A stretch of 50,000 nt of DNA from positions 1 through 50,000 of the forward strand of contig NZ_JABCPZ010000054.1 of NCBI RefSeq assembly GCF_013283785.1, written 5' to 3'. Source of the DNA: Nonomuraea antri (GTDB taxonomy: Bacteria; Actinomycetota; Actinomycetes; Streptosporangiales; Streptosporangiaceae). Positions 17,909-25,092 of this stretch are shown in pieces (the first letter of the stretch is position 1; the number at the start of each line of letters is the position of its first letter). The notes under the pieces were generated by a model. It was given only the letters and a program-made list of their open reading frames with translations, did not search any database and was not told the DNA's origin. The translations under genes were made by a program, and so were the position numbers.

Positions 17909-18030
17909 GACAGTCGTCCCCTCCGAGGAGTTACGCGGCCACCATCTCTACGGGGCGGGCGGCGGCGGTGACTTCAGGTTATCGGGTGCGCCCAAATGTT
18001 CCTCATCGCCTCCCCGCGCCAGCCGACAGG

Positions 18031-18118
18031 CAAGGGCTTCCGCCCCCCAAAGGCATCGTCCTCGCTTCGCTCGGGCGCCTTTCCAGGGGCTGCCGCCCAA
18101 CGCCCCACAAGTGCCCGG
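18031..18118 (+). repeat. left copy of an inverted dispersed repeat
   Basis: About 88 bp. The core 18049-18118 (from AAAGGCATCGTCCTCGCT to ACAAGTGCCCGG) matches the reverse complement of 21701-21772 with two substitutions and two single-base indels; the outer part (18035-18048) also matches, with an 11-nt gap. Together the copies bracket the islet between purQ and the RsbW-like gene. No coding sense. Confidence 0.9.
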
Positions 18119-18184
18119 CGATACCCGCGAACCTTTGGCCAGAGAACCGATCGAGTGCGTGACGACCAGACTTCCGGAGCCAGG

Positions 18185-18246
18185 CCCGTTTCCCGAGCCC
18201 TGCCGGTTTCCGGAAACGGGCCCGTTTCCAAGCTCTGCCGGTTTCC
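18185..18246. repeat. short tandem repeat with 18-bp palindrome
   Basis: Two imperfect units, CCCGTTTCC(C/A)(G/A)AGC(C/T)CTGCCGGTTTCC, at 18185-18211 and 18221-18246 (the second one base shorter). The join contains the perfect palindrome GGAAACGGGCCCGTTTCC (18212-18229) and the overlapping GTTTCCGGAAAC (18206-18217). The gap 17909-18504 otherwise holds only overlapping frames with no recognisable protein. Confidence 0.75.
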
Positions 18247-18504
18247 AAGCCGGGCCGGGTTGCCGAGACATGCCTGTCCCATGACACGCTGGATTCCCGA
18301 GGCCTGCGGGATGGCGTTCGCTTCGGCAGGATTCCCAGGCAAATTCCCTTCGCCAGGCCCAGGTTCGGCGAATCCGCAGCGGTCGAACGCACCTGATCCG
18401 GCACGAACCACGGCGGCCGGCCACCAGCCCGCTGATGACGGTCTCCCGGAACCCCCGGAACCCCCGAAAGCCCGGAAAAGGACATGAGGGACAGCCAGGC
18501 GCTG

Positions 18505-19767
18505 TTACGGGGTCCAGAGACGGTCGAGCGGCATCACGAAGAGCCGGTCGTCATGGCGGAACGACTGCTGCCCCAGGTTGAGCAGCACCCCGGCGACGAA
18601 GCTCGGCCCGAGCTTGTCCCTCAACAGCCGCAACCCCTGAAAATCCCGCTCCTCGATCGAGGCCTTCGCCTTGACCTCGATGCCGACCACATCCCCTTCC
18701 TGTGACTCGATCACGAGATCCACCTCTCGTTGGTCTCTCGTGCGGAAGTGGCTGAACTCGACCAGTTCGTCCGACCAGCCCGCCTGCTTCATGAGTTCGT
18801 TCACCGCGAACGTCTCCACCACTCGCCCGAACTCGGTGAGGGCCGCGGGGTCACGACGGTTCAGTTTCCTCTGCGAGATGCCCAGCACGTGAGCGGCGAG
18901 TCCGCTGTCGATCAGGTGGACCTTCGGTGATCTGGCGACCTTGCTGGTGAGCGTACGGCCGAAGGCGTTCAACCGGTGAATGAGGAAGACCGCTTCGAGC
19001 AGGCCGATGAAGTCGCCGACCAGGCGTTGGTCCAGCCCCACGGCGGAACCGATGGCGGCCGCCTTGACCGTGCTCGCCGTCCTGGCAGCGAGATGATGCA
19101 GGATGACGGGCAGCACCTGACGCTGGCGCACCTTCCTGATTTCGAGCACGTCCCGATCGATCACCATCGAGACGAAATCTCTGAACCACGCGCCGCGCTC
19201 CGACGGCGGCAGATCGAGCGCGATCGGGAATCCGCCGGTGAGGATCATCGATTCGTAGTCGGCACGCGAAGTCTGCGAGGGCGGCCCGGCCAGGAGGCTT
19301 TGCGGATCTGAGAACACGGCGTCCAGGAAGTTCTCTCGGCGGCCGAGCAGCTCACCCTGGGACAACGGCCAGATGGTCATGACGTGGGCGCGTCCGGTGA
19401 GCGCCTGCCCCATGCGGGGCAAGGCGCTGTAACGCGTGGATCCCGTGAGAATGAACCGGCCCGGCCGCAGGTCGCGGTTGAGCTCTGCCTTGATCGCGGA
19501 CAGGATCTCCGGGACGTGCTGGAACTCGTCGAAACACACGGGCTCGGCCGGAGTCGCGGCGAAATGGCTGGGATCGGCGGCCACGGATTTCCGGACGCCC
19601 GGCTCGTCCAGGTCGATCACCGGCACCTTGTGCAGCTGAGCGCACGTACGGAGGAGAGTGCTCTTCCCGACCGTGCGCGGGCCCGTGAGGATCACGACCG
19701 GGCGCGTTGTCAGGCGGCGGCGGATGACGTCTTGGAGGTTGCGACTGACGAGCACGTCCTGGTCCAT
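18505..19767 (-). CDS. AAA ATPase with C-terminal DUF4143
   Basis: A 420-residue ATP-binding protein of the AAA_14/DUF4143 family. Walker A is VVILTGPRTVGKST (residues about 24-37), Walker B PVCFDEFQHVPE, sensor-1 RFILTGSTRYSAL. DUF4143 follows, with LGLD-type helices (DFIGLLEAVFLIHRLNAFGR; KVHLIDSGLAAHVLGI) and a restriction-endonuclease-like end (DQREVDLVIESQEGDVVGIE followed by VKAKA), matching the D...ExK pattern. The family is widespread, patchily distributed and of unknown function. It lies in the islet between purS and purQ, preceded by tandem repeats and with no operon partner. Full length and apparently intact. Confidence 0.88.
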   Translation of the reverse strand: MDQDVLVSRNLQDVIRRRLTTRPVVILTGPRTVGKSTLLRTCAQLHKVPVIDLDEPGVRKSVAADPSHFAATPAEPVCFDEFQHVPEILSAIKAELNRDLRPGRFILTGSTRYSALPRMGQALTGRAHVMTIWPLSQGELLGRRENFLDAVFSDPQSLLAGPPSQTSRADYESMILTGGFPIALDLPPSERGAWFRDFVSMVIDRDVLEIRKVRQRQVLPVILHHLAARTASTVKAAAIGSAVGLDQRLVGDFIGLLEAVFLIHRLNAFGRTLTSKVARSPKVHLIDSGLAAHVLGISQRKLNRRDPAALTEFGRVVETFAVNELMKQAGWSDELVEFSHFRTRDQREVDLVIESQEGDVVGIEVKAKASIEERDFQGLRLLRDKLGPSFVAGVLLNLGQQSFRHDDRLFVMPLDRLWTP

Positions 19768-19812
19768 GCCGTCCCCTCGTTGAACTGGGCTTTCGGGGGA
19801 AAAGCGCGAACT

Positions 19813-19858
19813 GTCCCCCGATTTATATCAGGATTGTCCTCCAGTTTATGTCAGGAAC
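19813..19858. repeat. tandem 23-bp repeat upstream of the ATPase gene
   Basis: GTCCCCCGATTTATATCAGG (start of unit 1, 19813-19835) is repeated as GTCCTCCAGTTTATGTCAGG (start of unit 2, 19836-19858), 17 of 23 positions identical; a further GTCC begins at 19859. It lies 46-91 bp upstream of the ATPase ATG and is AT-rich, with TATAAA on the minus strand, so it could be promoter plus operator. Confidence 0.6.
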
Positions 19859-19867
19859 GTCCATGAT

Positions 19868-20211
19868 CAACTGTCATTCTCCTTCGAGCAGGCGTTCAAC
19901 GCGAGACAGGTCGGTCGGGGATGTGAGGTGAGACGCCGTCGCGCGGCCCCGTGGAGGCCGGCCTGCGGTAGGGGGGCCTCTGGCTGCATGCGCATCGCGG
20001 TGGCCCCCAACCTGTTTCCTGCGACTCCTGCTCAACGCCTCGCCGCTTCGACGGCACTGGCCAGAGCCGATCCCGCTGCGGGACAAAGCCCTATGGCTCG
20101 GCGCTTTCGGAGCTTCGGAAGCGGGCTCCTCGTCCACGAACCCGGAGCCGGCTCGCATTCCGTGATGCCACACATATTGGCCGGCGTGTGGCAGGTGCGC
20201 ATTCTGTATGA
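19868..20211. other. intergenic stretch with one inverted repeat
   Basis: No gene is supported in this stretch. Frames are open on both strands but show no family resemblance and no good ribosome sites. A perfect inverted repeat TGCCACAC (20166-20173) / GTGTGGCA (20186-20193), 12-nt spacer with ATATT, lies 18 bp before the next gene and may be its operator. Confidence 0.5.
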
Positions 20212-20541
20212 GTGGCGTGGGCGAGGTTGAGGTGCGAGGCCGTTCGGTGGGTGAGTGACGAGCCGTGGCCGGGTTGGGTGGAGGTCCGAATGACCGACGT
20301 CCATGGTCGCCGGTGGTCCATTTTCGACAAGGCTCCCATCTTCGACGACGGGAACAGGCTGACTCCGGAGGCGGCCTATCCGCAGGAGGTCGAGATCGCC
20401 TGCGAAATCGTGGCGGCGGTGACAGGGCCGGACGGCAGGGAGGCCCTGGTGATCTCGACCGACAAGCCATGGGGCGTCGCCGCCGCGGAGGGGCAGACGG
20501 AGTTCCAGGTCAGCAGAGACCAACTTGTCCCACCGGGGTGA
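20212..20541 (+). CDS. small conserved-looking hypothetical protein
   Basis: About 109 residues, soluble, opening RLRCEAVRWVSDEPWPGWVE followed by VRMTDVHGRRWSIFDKAPIF. I know of no function. The alternating hydrophobic pattern, a mid GPDGREALVISTDKPWGVAA stretch and a final EFQVSRDQLVPPG suggest a compact beta-rich protein. Start is unsure: GTG 20212 keeps the RLRCEAVRWV segment, GTG 20251 would drop it; neither has a strong ribosome site. It lies in the islet directly behind an inverted repeat. Calling it coding rests on residue composition and the absence of a better frame. Confidence 0.55.
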   Translation: MAWARLRCEAVRWVSDEPWPGWVEVRMTDVHGRRWSIFDKAPIFDDGNRLTPEAAYPQEVEIACEIVAAVTGPDGREALVISTDKPWGVAAAEGQTEFQVSRDQLVPPG

Positions 20542-20598
20542 GCAGCCCGAACTTGCAGCCCTGGCAGCTTCGTCATCCGGTGCTGTGACCGGACGGGC

Positions 20599-20982
20599 TC
20601 ATTCGCCGCTCACCTGATGCCCGGCCTCCCGCAGCACGGTGACGGCCTGGTGCTTGCTGTGTTCCGGGACGAGGACCAGGTCCGCGTGGAACGTCGAGGC
20701 GACGAACACCGAGATCGCCGCCTGGGCCAGCGGTTGCACCATTGCCGCCAGCATCCCGGGCACGTCCAGGCCGTGCGCGGTGGCTCCGCTGTAGAAGCCG
20801 ATCCAGCGCTCATCCGAATCTGCGGGCCGGGCCTCACGGATGACGGTCAGCCCGCCGTCCGGAGCACGAACCAGCGCGATCCAGTCGTCGTTCTGGGGCA
20901 AGGTGGCCTGTGGCTGGTGCTCGACCACGTAAACAGTGGAGAGCACATTCAAATGCTGGGCTGTCGGTGACGTCATGGCCAT
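20599..20982 (-). CDS. ACT-domain protein (CASTOR/ACT_7 type)
   Basis: A 127-residue protein. After a short lead (HLNVLSTVYVVEHQPQATLP, NDDWIALVRAPDGGLTVIRE) it has the ACT-like segment LDVPGMLAAMVQPLAQAAIS followed by VFVASTFHADLVLVPEHSKH and a last helix VTVLREAGHQV. Small stand-alone ACT proteins of this pattern bind amino acids or act as regulators; the ligand is unknown. Start ATG 20982 (ATG 20976 in frame). An unusual GGAGGTGATCC lies about 20 nt before the start, too far to be a normal ribosome site. Single gene, convergent with its left neighbour. Confidence 0.7.
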   Translation of the reverse strand: MAMTSPTAQHLNVLSTVYVVEHQPQATLPQNDDWIALVRAPDGGLTVIREARPADSDERWIGFYSGATAHGLDVPGMLAAMVQPLAQAAISVFVASTFHADLVLVPEHSKHQAVTVLREAGHQVSGE

Positions 20983-21087
20983 GTATGTATCAGGGAGGAT
21001 CACCTCCACGGCCCAACATGGAACCCACAGGAAATTTCTGCGCACCCGGCGACCACGGTGAGCGCTGGGTCGGTCACGCTGGAGAGC

Positions 21088-21408
21088 ATGAACGCAAGGG
21101 GATACGGTGCGCTCCGCCCTTACGCCGTGTCGGCCACACTTGACGAACTCACAGGGCCGACCAGCGGCATCGTCGTGCTGCCGCTGCGCCTCGACTGGGG
21201 GCCGCGGCGAAGCTACGACTTGGACCAGCTCACTGATGCCCGACTGATGTACATGCGGGTGATTCGTGAAAGCGCGACCCCTGACGACCTGCGACGCTAC
21301 CTCAACGCCTCGCTCCTGCGTCGACTGTGGCCGGAGTTGGTTCTGCCGCCACGGGTCAAGGCGCTGTGGCTCGATCGTTTCCCCGAGCTCCGGACTCAAG
21401 CGGCCTGA
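21088..21408 (+). CDS. small partner protein of an AbiEii-type toxin (candidate antitoxin)
   Basis: A 106-residue protein, MNARGYGALRPYAVSATLDE then GPTSGIVVLPLRLDWGPRRS, ending LRRLWPELVLPPRVKALWLD. Its stop overlaps the ATG of a broken nucleotidyltransferase-type toxin gene (TGATG), the coupling seen in toxin-antitoxin operons. The Arg-rich central strands and C-terminal LPPRVRALW helix suggest a small DNA-binding or toxin-neutralising protein. Antitoxin function is inferred from position only. ATG 21088 is preferred; GTG 21058 gives 10 more residues. It is intact although its partner is decayed. Confidence 0.6.
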   Translation: MNARGYGALRPYAVSATLDELTGPTSGIVVLPLRLDWGPRRSYDLDQLTDARLMYMRVIRESATPDDLRRYLNASLLRRLWPELVLPPRVKALWLDRFPELRTQAA

Positions 21409-21700
21409 TGGACGACTTTCACCATCGTCTGACCACATTGCCCCGTCCGCGGCAGCGATGCATGGGTTCGCCTTGGCGGGGGCTATGCGGTGCAGGCGTA
21501 TGGGGTGCTGGAACGACCGAGTGAAGACATCGATCTGTTCACCTCCAGCTTGCGTGACGACTTCGCCGAAGGCGTCACGAAGATCTGCGCGGCGTGCTGT
21601 CGGCTTCCGTTCGAAGGCTCGATCGCCAGGGTCGCGAGTTCGGCTCACCAGCTGGTCCGCCGGGCGTGGAGTTGCCCTGGTCTCGTATACGTTGCCGGGG
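21408..21700 (+). pseudogene. decayed AbiEii-type nucleotidyltransferase toxin
   Basis: The start MDDFHHRLT and the hallmark core survive but in three different frames. HGFALAG (about 21460-21481) is followed, after loss of one base in a G-run near 21480, by YAVQAYGVLERPSEDIDLFT, which carries the nucleotidyltransferase Asp pair (EDID). An earlier frameshift separates the start from HGFALAG. After about 75 recognisable residues (DDFAEGVTKI, VASSAHQLVRRAW) homology ends and the frame runs into the inverted repeat at 21701, so the gene is also truncated. Intact relatives are about 200-300 residues. No functional toxin can be made. Confidence 0.75.
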
Positions 21701-21795
21701 CCGGGCACTTGTGGGGGCGTTGGGCGGCAGCCCCTGGGAAAGGCGCCCGAGCGGAGCGAGGACGATGCTTTTCGGGGTCGAAGGGGCGGAGCCCC
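21701..21795 (-). repeat. right copy of the inverted dispersed repeat
   Basis: Reverse complement of the left copy at 18031-18118. The core 21701-21772 differs from it by two substitutions and two indels. It directly abuts the broken toxin gene. It ends in a small hairpin (21782-21796) and is followed by another hairpin, CGCGTAG/CTACGCG (21824-21844), which may terminate the RsbW-like gene. Confidence 0.9.
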
Positions 21796-21872
21796 TGGGA
21801 GGCGCTGCCTGAGCGCCCATCCGCGCGTAGCGCGTCTCTACGCGAAGCCCTAGCCGTTGAAAGGCCAGCCCC

Positions 21873-22310
21873 TCAGACGGCGGCCAGCTCCCGAGGACGG
21901 GCGGAGGCGTCGTCGTCCCAGTCCAGCTGCTTACGAAGATGCACGGTAGTTCCCCGGCCAGGCGTGATGCCGAACGAGATCTCGTCGACCACCGAGCGCA
22001 TGATCAACAGCCCGCGCCCGTTCTCGGTGTCAGGGGGCGGGAAGTGCAGGGGCATCGAGGGCAGGCCCTCGCCGTTGTCGGCGACGCGTACGTCGCAGTG
22101 TCCATAGCCGATGGCCGCGGAAACTTCGTAGCGGTTGGCGGGGCCGCCGTGGCGTACCGCGTTGGAGCACGCCTCGGAGACGGCGAGCAGCATGTCGGCG
22201 ATGCACGACTCGCTCACGTTGAGTGAGCGCATGGCATCGCCAAGCACTCGCCTGACCATCGGTATGCCGATCGCATCCCGAGGCAGTGCCAACGAGAACT
22301 CAATATCCAC
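21873..22310 (-). CDS. RsbW-like anti-sigma/serine kinase (HATPase_c)
   Basis: A 145-residue single-domain ATP-binding protein of the GHKL family, as in SpoIIAB/RsbW. N-box: LLAVSEACSNAVRHG; G1: VRVADNGEGLP; G2: ENGRGLLIMRSVVDEISF. Such proteins bind a sigma factor or phosphorylate an anti-sigma-antagonist; actinomycetes have dozens, many orphan. No sigma factor or antagonist is adjacent, so the partner is unknown. GTG start with AGGAG 4 nt upstream. It sits between purS and the repeat-bounded islet. The 194 bp between it and purS are AT-rich (a TTGTTGTTATTTAG stretch) and probably hold its promoter. Confidence 0.85.
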   Translation of the reverse strand: MDIEFSLALPRDAIGIPMVRRVLGDAMRSLNVSESCIADMLLAVSEACSNAVRHGGPANRYEVSAAIGYGHCDVRVADNGEGLPSMPLHFPPPDTENGRGLLIMRSVVDEISFGITPGRGTTVHLRKQLDWDDDASARPRELAAV

Positions 22311-22504
22311 CGGGCTCCTCCGGGCGCCAGAATGTCACCTGGAGTAGGTTTCCCTGAGAAATCGGGGCTAACCGCAAAATCACGTTGTTGTTATTTAGTG
22401 TTGGCAAGCCCGTGGCATTGTGGCATGCCGGAACCAGACTTTAAGCGGCCAGGGGTATTTCTGGGGATCAAATGTGCCGTTCTACCCCGCAAGCCACACC
22501 CGTG

Positions 22505-22750
22505 CTAGTCCTCGACGCGGACGGTGAAGTCCTCGATGACCGTGTTGGCCAGCAGGGTTTCGGCCATCTTCCGGACGTCCGCAATCGCGGCCTCGTCGGC
22601 GGGCCCGTCGAGCTCGACCTCGAACCGCTTGCCCTGCCGGACCGCCGAGACGCCCGAGAAGCCGAGCCTGGGCAGCGCCCTGGCGATGGCCTGGCCCTGC
22701 GGGTCGAGGATCTCCGGCTTCAGCATGACGTCGACGATGACGCGGGCCAC
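22505..22750 (-). CDS. purS: phosphoribosylformylglycinamidine synthase subunit PurS
   Basis: An 81-residue protein, ARVIVDVMLKPEILDPQGQA then FSGVSAVRQGKRFEVELDGP, the complete PurS pattern. PurS dimers bridge PurL and PurQ so ammonia passes between their active sites. GTG start with AGGAG 7 nt upstream. In most actinobacteria purS directly precedes purQ and purL; here 4.6 kb of accessory DNA intervenes, so it must be expressed separately or by long read-through. Confidence 0.96.
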   Translation of the reverse strand: MARVIVDVMLKPEILDPQGQAIARALPRLGFSGVSAVRQGKRFEVELDGPADEAAIADVRKMAETLLANTVIEDFTVRVED

Positions 22751-22788
22751 GTGCGTGCTCCTAGGGGTGTGACGGTGGTGGGCCTCGT

Positions 22789-22835
22789 CAGCCTACCGGC
22801 GCGGGTCGCGGGCGAAACGACAGCCTACCGGCGCG
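22789..22835. repeat. 15-bp direct repeat in the purS upstream region
   Basis: CAGCCTACCGGCGCG occurs at 22789-22803 and 22821-22835, 32 bp apart. On the minus strand each copy reads GGTAGGCTG, with TAGGCT resembling a -10, so these could be tandem purS promoters. Confidence 0.45.
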
Positions 22836-23010
22836 TGTGGGCGGCAGTACAACGGGAACGGGGAGGGCATGGGGCTTGCGCTGAGGGCTGTGACGTCTGC
22901 CACCATGTCCCCAAACGCGTACGAACCAGTACCACATGGTCCGTCGCTCGAAAGGCCGGCCTGAGGTGGCAACCCCATCGAGACCGGCCCCGACCGCACA
23001 GGAGTGGCAC

Positions 23011-24099
23011 GTGACACTCGACGCCTCTCGTGGTGCAGAAGCACCCCCGGAGCTCGTCCAGTTGCTCACCCCGGAGGGAGAGCGGGTCGAGCACCCCGAC
23101 TACGACATCGACCTGTCCCCGGAAGAGATCAGGTCCCTCTACCGCGATCTGGTCCTCGTCCGGCGCATCGACCTGGAGGCCGTCGCGCTGCAGCGCCAGG
23201 GCGAGCTGGGCATCTGGGCCTCGCTGCTCGGCCAGGAGGCCGCGCAGATCGGCTCCGGCCGCGCGCTGACCGACACCGACATGGCCTTCCCCACCTACCG
23301 CGAGCACGGCGTGGCCTGGTGCCGCGACGTCGACCCGGTGAAACTGCTCGGGCTGTTCCGCGGCGTGAACCACGGTGGCTGGGACCCCAAGGAGCACAAC
23401 TTCCACCTGTACACGATCGTCATCGGCAGCCAGACGCTGCACGCGGTCGGGTACGCGATGGGCATCCAGCGCGACGACGCCAACGCCGCCACGATCGTCT
23501 ACTTCGGCGACGGCGCCACCTCGCAGGGTGACGTGAACGAATCGTTCATCTGGGCCAGCGTGTTCAACGCGCCCATCGTCTTCTTCTGCCAGAACAACCA
23601 GTGGGCCATCTCCGAGCCGCTGGAGAAGCAGACCCGCATCCCCCTCTACCGCCGCGCCTCCGGCTTCGGCTTCCCCGGGATCAGGGTCGACGGCAACGAC
23701 GTGTTCGCCTGCCTGGCGGTCACCCGCAAGGCGCTCGAAGCGGCGCGTACCGGGCAGGGGCCCACGCTCATCGAGGCGTTCACGTACCGGATGGGCGCCC
23801 ACACCACCACCGACGACCCGACGCGCTACCGCGTCGCCAGCGAGCTGGAGGCGTGGAAGCTCAAGGACCCGATCGAGCGGGTCAAGTCGTACATGTTCAA
23901 GAACGAGCTGGCCGACCAGGCGTTCTTCGACTCCGTCGACGCCGAGGCCGACCAGCTCGGCGCCGACCTGCGCCGGCGCTGCCTGGCCATGCCCGATCCC
24001 GAGCCGCTCGACATCTTCGACCACGTCTACACCGAGCCGCACGCGTTGATCGACCAGGAGCGCACCCAGTTCGCCGCGTACTTGGAGGGGTTCAAGTGA
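23011..24099 (+). CDS. 2-oxoacid dehydrogenase E1 component, alpha subunit
   Basis: A 362-residue thiamine-diphosphate-dependent subunit that decarboxylates pyruvate or a branched-chain 2-oxoacid. Visible motifs: DLVLVRRIDLEAVALQRQGE, GIWASLLGQEAAQIGSGRAL, the ThDP-binding motif GDGATSQGDVNES ending in FCQNNQWAIS, and the phosphorylation-loop region AFTYRMGAHTTTDDPTRYR. GTG 23011 is chosen for its AGGAG 6 nt upstream. First gene of an E1alpha-E1beta-E2 operon. No lipoamide dehydrogenase is included, so E3 must come from elsewhere. Branched-chain (bkdA) and pyruvate (pdhA) versions cannot be told apart by eye; the fused E2 style favours branched-chain. Confidence 0.92.
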   Translation: MTLDASRGAEAPPELVQLLTPEGERVEHPDYDIDLSPEEIRSLYRDLVLVRRIDLEAVALQRQGELGIWASLLGQEAAQIGSGRALTDTDMAFPTYREHGVAWCRDVDPVKLLGLFRGVNHGGWDPKEHNFHLYTIVIGSQTLHAVGYAMGIQRDDANAATIVYFGDGATSQGDVNESFIWASVFNAPIVFFCQNNQWAISEPLEKQTRIPLYRRASGFGFPGIRVDGNDVFACLAVTRKALEAARTGQGPTLIEAFTYRMGAHTTTDDPTRYRVASELEAWKLKDPIERVKSYMFKNELADQAFFDSVDAEADQLGADLRRRCLAMPDPEPLDIFDHVYTEPHALIDQERTQFAAYLEGFK

Positions 24100-25076
24100 C
24101 GGTTCTGAGCCTGTCCAAGGCGCTGAACGAAGGCATGCGCAAGGCCATGGAGGACGACCCCAAGGTCCTCATCATGGGCGAGGACGTCGGCAAGCTGGGC
24201 GGCGTGTTCCGCGTCACCGACGGCCTGCAGAAGGACTTCGGCGAGGACCGCGTCATCGACACCCCGCTGGCCGAGTCCGGCATCATCGGCACCGCGATCG
24301 GCCTGGCGCTGCGCGGCTACCGGCCGGTGTGCGAGATCCAGTTCGACGGGTTCGTGTTCCCCGCCGCCGACCAGATCATCACGCAGCTCGCCAAGATGCC
24401 GATGCGGTCGCTGGGCGCGATCAGGCTGCCGGTGGTCGTCCGCATCCCGTGCGGCGGCGGCATCGGCGCGGTCGAGCACCACAGCGAGTCCCCCGAGGCG
24501 TACTTCACGCACACGGCCGGGCTGCGCGTGGTCTCCTGCTCGAACCCGGCCGACGCGTACACGATGATCCAGCAGGCCATCCGCAGCAACGACCCGGTCA
24601 TCTTCTTCGAGCCCAAGCGCCGCTACTGGGAGAAGGCCGACATCGACACCGCCGACACCGACTGGTGGACGCCGCTCGACAAGGCCAAGGTGGTGCGTCC
24701 CGGCTCCGACGTCACGCTGCTGGCGTATGGGCCGATGGTCAAGACGTGCCTGGAGGCCGCCACGGCGGCCGAGGACGACGGCCGCAGCCTGGAGGTCGTG
24801 GACCTGCGCTCGCTCAACCCGCTCGACGAGCCGCTGGTCATGGACTCGGTACGGCGTACCGGCCGGGTCGTGGTGGTGCACGAGGCGCCGGTCAACAGCG
24901 GTTTCGGGGCCGAGCTGGCGGCACGCATCACCGAGCAGTGCTTCTACCACCTGGAGTCGCCCGTGCTGCGCGTCGGCGGCTTCTCCACCCCGTATCCCCC
25001 GTCGAAGCTGGAGGAGCACTACCTGCCCGACCTGGACAGGGTGCTCGAAGCCGTCGACCGTTCCTTCGGCTACTGA
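24096..25076 (+). CDS. 2-oxoacid dehydrogenase E1 component, beta subunit
   Basis: A 326-residue partner of E1alpha, completing the alpha2beta2 decarboxylase. Family segments: LSLSKALNEGMRKAMEDDPK, VLIMGEDVGKLGGVFRVTDG, DTPLAESGIIGTAIGLALRG, EIQFDGFVFPAADQIITQLA and the transketolase C-domain (VTLLAYGPMVKTCLEAATAA; EVVDLRSLNPLDEPLVMDSV). Glu in DTPLAESG is the usual ThDP-activating residue. The GTG overlaps the alpha stop by 4 bp (GTGA), giving equal synthesis of both subunits. Confidence 0.93.
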   Translation: MTVLSLSKALNEGMRKAMEDDPKVLIMGEDVGKLGGVFRVTDGLQKDFGEDRVIDTPLAESGIIGTAIGLALRGYRPVCEIQFDGFVFPAADQIITQLAKMPMRSLGAIRLPVVVRIPCGGGIGAVEHHSESPEAYFTHTAGLRVVSCSNPADAYTMIQQAIRSNDPVIFFEPKRRYWEKADIDTADTDWWTPLDKAKVVRPGSDVTLLAYGPMVKTCLEAATAAEDDGRSLEVVDLRSLNPLDEPLVMDSVRRTGRVVVVHEAPVNSGFGAELAARITEQCFYHLESPVLRVGGFSTPYPPSKLEEHYLPDLDRVLEAVDRSFGY

Positions 25077-25092
25077 GAGGGGGATCCGCTTC

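Noticed and set aside
17868..18487. Several overlapping open frames in the purQ upstream gap
   Set aside because: At least four frames are open on both strands, none resembles a protein, and the region is made of repeats.
19874..20523. Minus-strand frames of 160-200 codons in the islet gap
   Set aside because: Pro/Arg-rich low complexity, no start signals and overlapping the more protein-like plus-strand gene at 20212.
20983..21708. N-terminal extension of the ACT-protein frame
   Set aside because: It runs antisense through the AbiE partner and toxin remnants; an ATG at 20982 begins the recognisable ACT protein.
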